From an uncultured Oscillospiraceae bacterium (GTDB taxonomy: Bacteria > Bacillota > Clostridia > Oscillospirales > Ruminococcaceae): 64,000 nt of DNA. Both the position numbers and the translations under genes were made by a program. Each line of letters opens with the position of its first letter. Positions within the stretch are counted from its first letter, which is position 1. Shown here in pieces: positions 18,867-29,900 of the stretch. The notes beneath the pieces were generated by a model that was not told the origin of the DNA, did no database searches, and worked only from the letters and a program-made list of their open reading frames with translations. The DNA is taken from positions 62,001 to 126,000 of the forward strand of contig CAKSPD010000002.1 of the NCBI GenBank assembly GCA_934481385.1. Reading direction: 5' to 3'.

Positions 18867-18896
18867 GTTTCGTTGGGGCGAAACAATGTCCGCCCC
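18867..18896 (-). promoter_or_regulatory. Two mutually exclusive hairpins between pilin and sortase genes
   Basis: On the transcribed strand GGGGCG (18896-18891) can pair with CGCCCC (18880-18875), while GTTTCG (18884-18879) can pair with CGAAAC (18872-18867). Both structures need bases 18879-18880, so they exclude each other. Neither has a U-run, so they look like RNA processing or stability elements rather than a terminator. Such an element could lower sortase expression relative to pilin. Confidence 0.5.
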
Positions 18897-18916
18897 TCCG
18901 ATTTATTAAGTTCTAA

Positions 18917-20737
18917 TTAGTCCTTGTTTTTGTCCATTCTTTTCTTTGTTATAAGGAATATGCCTGATACTGCTACCATTGCACCACCGCATACATAGAA
19001 AAGTGTTGTACCGATTCCACCTGTTGAAGGAAGTGATGAACCCTTCTTGTTTTCAATAGTTCCTGAAGCTATACCGGTACTTACATCACCAGTTTGTGCC
19101 TGACCACCGGTTCCGATTGTATATTCAAATGATGTAAGAGCATCTGCTGGTCTACCGCTCCATGTCTGATTATGTACTGTTCCTGCATTAATGATAAGTG
19201 TAGTGTCAGCAATAGGATTATAATCCTGAAGTGGCTTTGTTTCTTCAAGTGTATAATCACCATCATCAAGACCAATTATCTTGAATTCACCACTTGCATT
19301 TGATTTTATTGTTGTACCTGCTGTATCCCAGCCTGTAACCTTTCCATTTTCGTCAAGAGTTACATATTCACCATTAGCATTTTTAAGTTTGAATTCAACA
19401 CCTTCAAGGTGAGCCTTTGTAACGCCATCAATCTTTGTAAAATCAGCCTCATATGTAAATACGATAACTTTATCTTCAGGAGTCTTGCCTGTATTTTCAC
19501 CAGGTGTACCAGGAGTATCAGGAGTATCCTCTTTATCATCATTTGTATTAGGTTTATATGAATAATTAGGATTATTTGAATATGTAAGGTCAACTTTGTT
19601 TTCCTGACCTGGCAGACCTATCTCAGCATTATTATTCAGCTCTGCATTATATTCAACAGTAACCACTGTATCTGATATAACACCTGAATAAGCCTTAATA
19701 TCTTCAAAAGATATGCTTATTTCCTGTCCAGTAGTCTTTACACGGCAGTTTTTTCCTTTATCACCTGTTACTGTCCAAGCTCCTGAATTTTCTTTTGCTG
19801 TCAATGTAGTATCATCACCAACTTTTATTGTCAATTCAGTAGGCATATCGAACTGTTTACCAAGTGTATCAGTAAATTTATAGTAATAGTGGCTGTAATT
19901 GCCTATATCCTGTGGCATTGTACCATAAAGTTTGAAAGGAACAGAATCGCCTATGCAGTAGTCTGCAACATCATTCCATTTCAAATCAGTTTCTTTATAT
20001 TTTCCGATAGATGCAGCAACATCACTTGCTTTTTCGTTTTCATAAACCTTTTTCATAACTTCAGGCAAGCCTACTTTAGCTGTACCAGTACCAATTGAAA
20101 GTCCTGAAACTTTACCACCTAAAACTGAAAGCATTCCGAGTGACTGAGCTGTATGAGTAGTGGCATCAGTATTTGAAAGCTTGCATGTTACTACATAGTA
20201 ACCGTCATTCAGATTTGTTGAGTCATCTCCGAATTTTACTTTCTTATTAGAACTGTCAAAAGTACCTGTTGTACCGTTGCCTTTCTTGTTAAGAACTGCA
20301 AGTTTTGCAAAAGCCTGAGCATTAACATCATTATTAGACCATTCTCCTACAATATCAGCTACTGCCTGTGCAGAAGCAGCTGTATTTCCTGAATTATTAA
20401 TAGAAGTAAATAAACTGCCTATTGTTGTATCATCCTTTAAAGCTGTTATAAAGGCATCTGCATTAATTCCGTCACCCCAGCCTGTAACACTTAACTTTGC
20501 TTCTGTAATTACAGTACTAGTACCAGGCTCGGTAGTAGCAGCTGTATAATCGCCTTTAAAAATCTGGTAAGCTGTTATATCAGTAATTGCATTAGTACCA
20601 CTTGGTAAGCCTGTTGGTTCAGCTAATGTTACTTCAGTAGCTGCTAAAGCGGTAAATGACATAGTTGCCGGAACAGCTACACAAGCTGTCATAAGAATAG
20701 CGGCAGCCATACTAGCAAATTTTTTCATCTTATTCAT
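18917..20737 (-). CDS. Major pilin, LPSTG-anchored, isopeptide D2-type
   Basis: Shaft pilin of 606 residues, exported and polymerised by the sortase C encoded next. A signal peptide ends near ALAATEV. An N-terminal domain (about 35-215) is followed by the segment LPEVMKKVYENE and a fimbrial D2-type domain (from IGDSVPFKLYG, about residue 255). After a Pro/Thr/Asp linker (PDTPGTPGENTG) comes a SpaA/Cna_B-type domain with KIDGVTKAHLEGVEFKL and E-box region YTLEETKPLQDY. The C terminus has LPSTGG, a hydrophobic helix and a basic tail. ATG 20737 has AGGAG eight bases upstream. Its own perfect-consensus promoter precedes it. The polymerising Lys was not assigned. Confidence 0.92.
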   Translation of the reverse strand: MNKMKKFASMAAAILMTACVAVPATMSFTALAATEVTLAEPTGLPSGTNAITDITAYQIFKGDYTAATTEPGTSTVITEAKLSVTGWGDGINADAFITALKDDTTIGSLFTSINNSGNTAASAQAVADIVGEWSNNDVNAQAFAKLAVLNKKGNGTTGTFDSSNKKVKFGDDSTNLNDGYYVVTCKLSNTDATTHTAQSLGMLSVLGGKVSGLSIGTGTAKVGLPEVMKKVYENEKASDVAASIGKYKETDLKWNDVADYCIGDSVPFKLYGTMPQDIGNYSHYYYKFTDTLGKQFDMPTELTIKVGDDTTLTAKENSGAWTVTGDKGKNCRVKTTGQEISISFEDIKAYSGVISDTVVTVEYNAELNNNAEIGLPGQENKVDLTYSNNPNYSYKPNTNDDKEDTPDTPGTPGENTGKTPEDKVIVFTYEADFTKIDGVTKAHLEGVEFKLKNANGEYVTLDENGKVTGWDTAGTTIKSNASGEFKIIGLDDGDYTLEETKPLQDYNPIADTTLIINAGTVHNQTWSGRPADALTSFEYTIGTGGQAQTGDVSTGIASGTIENKKGSSLPSTGGIGTTLFYVCGGAMVAVSGIFLITKKRMDKNKD

Positions 20738-20825
20738 AATAATTTCTCCTTTTCCTCACTTAACAGTGAAAATAAATTTTAATTTTTTCGTGCCAGTAAA
20801 ATAATTCAGAAAAATTCTTGTAATT

Positions 20826-20854
20826 ATTATATCATACATTTTTAAGCCTGTCAA
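20826..20854 (-). promoter_or_regulatory. Consensus promoter of the major pilin gene
   Basis: Minus strand TTGACA (20854-20849), 17-base spacer, TATAAT (20831-20826). It lies in the 221-base gap between the giant surface protein and the pilin and would drive extra pilin transcription inside the operon. The transcript would carry a leader of about 80 bases. Confidence 0.85.
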
Positions 20855-20958
20855 GAAATTTAATGCAGTTTCGACAATCTGATTAAAATTAATTGGCGAT
20901 TTTTGTACGATTTATATATTTTGCTCCGGAAATCCGGAAGCCTCCGGAGCTTTAAGCA

Positions 20959-23900
20959 TCAATAATTTTTTCTGCGTCTGCGTACACAAAGGATTGTCAA
21001 AGCTCCGCCTGCAATAACCAAGCCTATAAGCTCATAAGGTTCTGAACCTTTTCCGCCTGTTGAAGGCATTTCAATACCCTGACTTTCCTGTTTTGTATTC
21101 TTAACAGTGATTTCGCCCTTTCCGAAAAGTGATGAATTTATGCAGTAATCAGTCATATCGTCATCATCATCAAACAGATAGCTTATGTCATATCCTGATA
21201 CAGTTTCTTCAACTGCCCAGTAATAATAAGGTTTTCCGTCTGAATCATAAACATCAAGATTGCTTACTGTCTTTGTCCAGTCTGTATCACTGCCTGAAAT
21301 TGTAATTTCCTGTACAAGTGTACCGCTTCTCTGAGAAGCTTTCATCATATTCACTGAATTCAGACCATTAGCAGAAAAACTTGCTGTATTTTTCGTATTA
21401 ATAGTAATACTTTTAATAGTACAGTTAACATTGGTTGATGCAATATATAAACCAAGACCATTTGTTAAATTCCAGCCACTTAGATTAAGCTTATAGGAAC
21501 TCTGAGTCAATTTATTGTTGTTATTTTCATAATAAGCAAGCTGTTCAGAATTATTCCATATATTACTTAAATCTGATAACATCTTTATTTCCAAGTTATA
21601 ATAATATTGATTTGTAATTTCAATATTTTCAATATTAATTACGATATTATCAATATCTTTAGATGTTATACCGTTTTCAAATGGAATTGTAACATTGTCA
21701 CCAGCTTTTAATGATATTGCCTTATTTAAAACATTAATATCTATTTTTGCTGTTTTTCCGTCATTTCTTGTTGCTGTAATAGTTACAGTACCAGCTTCAA
21801 CACCAGTTACCACACCGTTGCTGTCAACAGATGCCTTGCTGTCATCAGAAGATGACCAGGTAAATGAACCATAATTCTTATCAACTTTAAGATTAATACT
21901 ATTTCCGATTGCAACTTCCTTTTCTCCGACAATACTGAACGCTGACGGGAGAATAACTTCAATTTCCTGAGTTGCAGAAATTCCGTCACATTCGGCAGTA
22001 ATCAAAGCCTTGCCGATATTATTTGCTGTAATCTGAGAGCCACTAACGCTTACAATGCTGTCATCATCACTTGTAAATGTTACATTACTAACTTCTGAAC
22101 CGCTTTTTTTTGCAGAAAGAGTTCCTTTTTCGCCTGCTTCAATTTTGAAGTCACTGCTGTTATTAAGGAAAATTTCAAGTGAAGAAACTGTTACATTAAT
22201 TGTTGTTGTTTCAGTTCCGTCAGATACAGTAATTACAGAAGTTCCGTCTGAAACGCCATGGATATTTATATTTTGTCCGTCAACAGTGACAGTAACATTA
22301 CCGTTGTCAGATATTGCAGATTTTACAGTTTTGTTTGCAACAAGTGTTATATCTTTTCCGACACCGACTGAAGCTGATGAAGGAACTTTAAGTATAAGAT
22401 TGCTGTCTTCCGGAACATCATTCTTATCTGATGAACGGTAGATTTTAATTTTTACAACATCATTAAGATGCTGATTTGTATCAATATCAGACCATATTTT
22501 CTTAACTGTCAGTGAAACTGCTCTTGTATTTTTAACAGTAATCTGACCTGCATCAGCATCATCTGCTGAAATGATACCATCAGGATTTACATATGAAACA
22601 GTATATCCGTTTAAAATTTCTTCTTCTATCTTATAGAAGTACTGATTTCCGGCATTGTCTTCAGCAGGGAGAGTCAGATTATTATTTTCATCAACACCAT
22701 ACTTATAAATCCATATATTTTCAGATTTTACAGGTACAGGCATAGGAACTTCAAGTTCCTCCCAGTTTATCCTGTCTGTACTTCTGAGAAGTGTAAGGGA
22801 TATATTATCTCTGGCTGATGTATCTGCACTGTCATTTTCCCATATTTTCTTTACAGAAAGGCTTGTTTTCGGAGTATGTCTTGTATTTGTTACAGTAATT
22901 GCTGTACCGCTTCCGAGAGTCTGTTCATTATCAGCATATGAAACCTGCCAGCCTGCCGGAACATTTTTTTCATCAACATAGTATGTTGAATTAGCATCAG
23001 GATTTTCAATGTCAAATGCTGAAATCCAGTTATTTGACTTGCTGAGAGTAATTTCACCTACTTTTGAAGATGAATTGTAATACTGAGTAACAGCATTATA
23101 ATATTCATTAGCTATTGCTGTATAGCCTTCTTCATTCGGGTGACAGCCGTCATTTCTGATTTTATCATCAGTAACAACACTGCAAGTATCTACAAAATAA
23201 ACACCGTTTGTGCTTTCTGCATAATTCTTGATAAGTGCATTGTACTGGTCAATAAGACTGTTCGGAACTGCACCGTCATTATCGCTGTAACCTGAAAGCC
23301 ATTTCCACCAGCTTCCGCCTTCTGTAAGATTTCCGTCTTTATAGAAGTCGAAATGAGGAATACTTCCAACAAAAATTACAGCATCAGGAGCTTGAATTTT
23401 GATTTTTTCAATGCAGGCAACAAATCTTTCATATACGCCCTTAGGGTCGCCCTTAACAGTACTATATTCCTGATGAATATCATTTGTACCACCGAGGAAA
23501 AATACTATATTTGTGTCTGCCGGAATATCACTTGATACTCTGCCTCTGAATCCATCACCGTCTGAACCGCCTATCTGCTGTCCGCTACTTCCCTTGTTGA
23601 AGTCATAAACATTACTGCTGTTAGAAATGGTATATCCGTTATCTGTAAGGAGTTTGATAAGCTTTGAAGGATAATCCTTTCCGTTCTTGGAACAGTTAGG
23701 TTCTGAACTTCCGTAACCGTCCGTAATCGAATCACCGAAAGCTATAACTTTCAGATTTTCTGAAGGAATATTTACAGTTTTCTTGTAAACATCAAGTGTT
23801 ATTTCATCAACAGGAATATCAGATGAATCTGATGATATTATATTTCCGTCTTCTCCTGTCCACTGTTTTTTAGCAACAATTGCATTTCTGCTGTTTGTAA

Positions 23901-26900
23901 CAGTATATTCTGTCTTTGAAGCTGATTTAGAAACAACAGCATATGACGGAGTATATTTATCCTGTGCAGGTGCAAGCTGTTCAAGAACATAGTAATAATA
24001 AAGTTCCTGACTGTCGTTTTCAAGAGGCAGTCCTGTCCATGTATAAGTCCATTCATTTTCAGCCGTAAGTACAGCAGTTTTTATAGATTTCATACCTGAA
24101 AGAATTGTCTGCCATGATGAATTGCTGAGGTCAATAGGAGTTCCGGCTTTCTGATATAGTGCAACCTGTATTGAATCGCCTGAATGGAGTTCGTTTCCGT
24201 CACCCCATACCTTGTTTACCTTTACAGATGCATCAGAAGGAGCAGTATTCTTATTTGTAACAACAATTTCACCTGTTGAAGAATTGAGATTAAATACACA
24301 GCTTACAACGAAGTTACTGCTTATTTCCTCTGAAATTCCTGATTCAACAGCAACAAATCCGCTGTACTGACTGATATTCATTTCAGGAGTTATAAGGCTT
24401 GTTATATCAGCCTGCCAGTTATTAAGTTTATTGAGTTCAATATCCTTAAAGATGAGTGCCTGACTGCCGTCCGGCAACAATCCGTAAATTGATACATTTA
24501 TTGTATCAACAGGAGGATTCAGCATAATATCGTTATTGGATTTCTTCCATTCCTTTTTCAGCATAAGCTGAGCTGAATTTCTTATTTCAATATCTGAATC
24601 GGAATTTGAAGCATTTCCGATATATGTCGGATAATATTTTCCTGTTTCACTGCCATTTTTATAAGTACCGCTTTCGGAATCAAGAGTATATGTTTTTCCG
24701 TTGATTTTATAAGCAGTTTCCTTAACATAATAGTATATCGGCTTGCTGTTCTTACCGTTCGGCAAATCTTTCCAGAGCTGTGTATTATTATCACTTGCAT
24801 TTACAGTTTTTGAAGATGTAAATTCACTGTCAATTATGCCTAAATCCTTATCATCAGCAAGAACTGCACTGCTTGGTATTCCGTTTGCAGATTTTTCATA
24901 TGACCAGTAAAGTTCAACTGTTATTTCACTGTCTGATACTGAATCAGATGTTATCCAGTTTTTCTTAATTCCGATGTCAATAAGTTCATTATTCGGAATT
25001 TCTATGCTGTCACCTGCTTTAATCTGCATTACATCATTTCCGCTGATACCCTGCGGATAAGAACTTAAAATACTGTTATATGAAAAATAATGTGTTGAAA
25101 CATAATTTTCAAGGAAGTTTTTATAATCATTACCATTATAGAGTGTAGAACCGTTATTCAGATAAGCTATGAGCATTTCTTTAAACTGGTTGTTATTTCC
25201 GTTAAAAGTGAGTCCGAGGTTTGAACCCTCATAACCGTCCGGAACTGAAACTTCAACAAGTTTATAGAGTACATTCTGTGAAAGTGAAACTTCATATGCC
25301 TGTTTTACACTTATTTCAAGGGCATTTTCATCAACTGAATTTCCGTCACAGCCTGTTACTGACCATGTTATAACACGGGTTTTATCATCAACAGATGTTG
25401 CATAATACCACTGACCATTCTCATATTTTGCAAAGAGGAATGTTGCCTCCAAATCATTGATAGTATAGTCACCGGTATTTACTTTTTTGATTGCAGGAAG
25501 TCTGTTTGTTGAAATTGTACCGCTTGATTTTGAAATTTCATATTGTTTTTCATTCTGTGAAGATGATGCAGATGCACTGTCAGAAATCAGTTTTGCTGTA
25601 TTTGAAAGTGTAATTTTATCACCTGCCGGCGGAACAAGTCCTGCTTCCATAGTAATATATCTGCCGTTTACCTTAGTTGAACTCTTGCATTTGTTTATAA
25701 CGGACGGTGTTTTTTCGTTAGCGATTATCTTATATGTATAATCAATAACGATATGTTTTTCATCAGGTATAGTAAGTTTCAGAATACTTACACCTTCAGA
25801 AACATCTTTTCCGTTGGTAAACTGAAGTTTATACTGATTTGAAGCAAGTTCAGTTTTGTTGCCATTAGAATCAACCTCATAGATTTTAATATTGTTCATA
25901 AGAACATCAATAAGGTCATCGCCTTTATACAGTTGTTTCTTACAGCTGTCATAGTAGGAATTCGTCTTGAATATATCCTCTATATCAATTGTATCTCCGT
26001 TTGAAAGGTTCTTGCCCTCCGGATTGACATTAAGCGAATAATTTATATAACCCGGAACTTTTGATTCACTGTATGTTTTTGTTATAAGGTCTTTATCAGA
26101 AGGATTTACAATTTTAAGAGATGCTGTTGCAGTCTTGTCAGTAGGTGTACCGTCATCTTCATGCTTTGTTGCATGGTTTGTTATGATATAAGTTCCGTCC
26201 TGAATCTTGGTATCTAAAACATCACATTCAATTTTTGTTGAATAGCACACATACATTGTCTGCCACATACTTGGTTTGTTAAAGTAAACTGTGTTGCTTG
26301 CTGTATCATAATAATACCATTCGCTGTCCTTTTTTGACCATACATCAGATATAGAGTTTGCTTTATTGGCACAGTTTGCACCATAATTTTCCCAAAGCAT
26401 AACAGGGTGTTCATAATATCCGTCAAAAAATCTTGTTGCTGGTTTTATTGTGTCAGAACCCATTATAGGAGTCAGAATATTAGACGGAAGATGTTCATTA
26501 GACCAGTATATTTGCTTGCCTGCCCATGTTGCATCATCTGTACAAAGGGTAAAGCCTTCAGGGAGTTTATCTGATACAGGTCTTACAAGGTCAGACTTAT
26601 TTCCGTCATATTCAATAACCCAGTTAAATACATAATATTCCTTGTCTGAGATTCTTTGCTTATACGGATTTTGTTTAATGAATTTTCCATTAGAATCCTT
26701 TACTTCCAACGGTTTCTGGAGTTCGTCCTTTTCGATAGAAGTCAAAGCATTTCCGGTTTTACTGTTAAGTATTGTTTTTGTAATACCGATAGATTCCTCA
26801 AACTTATTTAAAACAGGGTATGTACCGTTTGAAGTTATATCTTCATAATTAGTGATAGTGTACTTACCGTTTGCAGTACTGAATGATGTTGAATTATCTG

Positions 26901-29900
26901 CTATATTGGTGTTATCATATTTTGATTCTACAAGACGGTAATAATATGTTTCATGTGTAAAGTTACCTGAATCAACAGTTATTTTTTCTTTCGGGAGTCC
27001 TGTTATCTTAATGCCCTGCCATGTTGCAGTATCTCCGGAAAGTGCATTTGAATCTGAAAGAGTTACTGTAACTGCATTTCCGTTTTCATTTGCAGTAAAT
27101 TTGCCGTTTTCATCAACAGAACCTTTGACATCTTCATATGTTCCGTTTACTCCGAGTTTTCTCTGGAGCTTTAAAGTTACATTCTGAGGACGCTGGCTTT
27201 CAAATCCGCTGTCATTCCATTTTTTCTGAGGAGTAATTTCAAGTTCATTTGCAATCCATGTATTTGTAACTGTTACTGTACCGCTTTGTGAAAGCTCATT
27301 GTTATTATATGAAATCTGATAATAACCGTTTTCATTGACAGCAAATACATTTGTACCGTCTGTCAGTTTAAAATCATTAAAGCCTGTTTCAGCAACACGA
27401 TAAGTATATGTTACAACAGTACCGTCAGAAAGAGTTTCCTGATTTATAAGTTCATTCCAGTCACATTTCCAGCTATTCTGGGAATTGAGTTTCTTTTCTG
27501 AATTTTCAACCTTTTCCCATATTCCTGTATTGCTTGGTTTTCTTTGAAGTTCAACAGTAATGCTTTCCGGCATATTTGAACTGTCTGAAACATCATGCCA
27601 TGTTTTTGATGCTGTAATTTTGAGTTTTTCGTTCGGATAGAATTTATTCTGAAGTGAAAGTTTTGAAGTATCATTTGTACTGCCACTGCTCTGAGGGGAT
27701 TCATAATATCCGTCAGGTGTAGAGAATTTATTATTGATTAAAGTATGTGAATCATTGCTTCCTGCAAGCTTATAGGATACTTCAACTATTCTGTATGTAC
27801 GGGTTTTTTCGTTTCCGTCAGAACCAATGTACTTTTTAGGAAGATTAGACCATGCATCTGATGTCCAGTTTGAATCTGAAGTCAGAACCTTTTCAGCAAA
27901 TACAGCTCCTTCGGTATTACCGCCATTATCGAAAATATACTGATTATCCTTGATTTTTACAGGATAATAATTATTGTCATTTGAATTTGAATATTCAAGA
28001 CGAACAGTAATTTCTGCCACATCACCAGGAGTATGTGACTTATAATTCTTGTCAACCCATGTTTTTTCAGGTGTAATATCAATATTTTTTGTAAATATAT
28101 TTTTGACTGAGATATTGCCTGATGAATTTGCAGATTCTGCATAAATTGTATAATATCCGGCTGATGTTTCAAATCTGTTTTCATTTGAAATTTCAGTATC
28201 ATTATATTTTATTTCTCTGAGCTTGTATCTGCATTCCTTTATTGAACCGTCTGCAAAAATTCTTGAAGGAAGATTTTCAAAATTTGCACCTGTCCATGTG
28301 TTTCCGCTACCCGAAAGAGTAACAGTACATGCATCTGCAATATCTGTATTTTTATCAAATACATAATTATTTCCATTCTTCTTTACAGGATAATAATTAT
28401 AATTGTCAACAGAATACATAAGAACAGCAGTTATATTGTTTATTTCTTCTCCTGAATTGCTGTCACCAGACCATATTTTCTGAGGAGTGAGAGTAATATC
28501 AGAATAATATGTATTATTTATATAAAGTATATTGTCACCGTTTACACCATTTTCGTTATTGTAACTTACTGTATATGCACCGTTGCCGTATTCAAACATT
28601 CCGTTGCTTATAGTTTTTCCGTCAACAGCAGTTTCAACTACTTTATAATAATACTCTGTAACTGTATCCTGTGTACCGTCATTTTTTGCCTTTGAAAACT
28701 TCTCTGGGAGTCCGCTTATAGTTTTATCCCAGTTATCTGAACTGCTTAAAGTCAGTGTATAATCAGATGCAGAATCATATCCGTTCTGACCATACATAAT
28801 GAAATTATTTTCTGTACCCTTTACATAACGCCATGTACCGTCAAGATTTGTTTTGTACATAACCTTAACAGTAATATTCTGCGGACGTGAATTGGCATCA
28901 TCATTATTCCACTTTTTGTTGACACCGAGATTCATTTTTTCATCTACATTAGGATTTGTTCTTGTAAGGGTAAATGAATCGCCTTTGCTGTTGCCGTTAA
29001 ATTCTGCATTGTTTTTAAATTCATAGTCAACAGGATAACTTGCATTTTCATCTGTCTTATCAGCAGTAACTGTTGTATTATAAGCTATGCTGAGATAATT
29101 AAATCCTGAGTTATCAAGAGATTCATTAAATTTAATTGAAAATCCGCTACCTGTTCTTGTTATGGTATAATCTGTATCTTTTACTAAGGTTGTCGGCCCG
29201 CCATATTGAGATGTTCTTGCAATAATCTGTATTGAATTCAGCTGGTCATCTGTAATAGTATGTGATGCACCGTTTCCGACAACAGAAAGTGTATCATTAT
29301 ATACCAAATCTTTGAATGAACCGTCAAGAACAATATCAGCTTTCCAGCTTAAATTTTTTGTAATACTGCCGTTGCTTGCAACAGTTTCAGTTTTATTCTG
29401 GTTAAGTGATTTTTCAAGAGAATTTCTGACATCAACCTTTACAGTTACAGTAGAAGTTGAAGGTTTTCTGTTGTCACCGAAATCATTTGAAACAATTGTA
29501 GTCTGAACATTTTTAGGTATATCAATTTTTGTTGTATACTGCAATGTAACATTTCCTGAATATGTTCCGTTAAAAGTTATTTTATGATTTGCGGAATCAT
29601 ATACAGCAGAATTTTTTGCATAATCAGGACTGAATGAAATTTTATCCCAGTCAGGAAACTGTGTATCACTTATTTCATATCCTGAAAGCGAACAGCCCTG
29701 TTCAGGTTTTATATTTATTGTCCATGTAATTTCATGTTTATCCTTGTCATAATTTCCTGATTTGTCAACGCTTATCAAATCATCTGAATTTTTATATTCA
29801 ACTGTTATATCCTTTTCGCCTGCCGGCTTATCGGGGTCAGGGTCAGGATAATCAAATTTTACTTTATTATTATATTGTGTATTGCTTGAATCAGTATCAG

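Noticed and set aside
20923..20950. GC-rich inverted repeat after the giant surface protein gene, as a terminator
   Set aside because: The stem GCTCCGGA/TCCGGAGC is good, but on the minus strand it is followed by AAAATATA, not a T-run. Read-through or processing is as likely, so it is mentioned only as context.
22055..22441. Plus-strand open frame opposite the giant adhesin
   Set aside because: A Ser/Val-rich shadow of the Thr/Ser-rich adhesin coding strand, without start signals.
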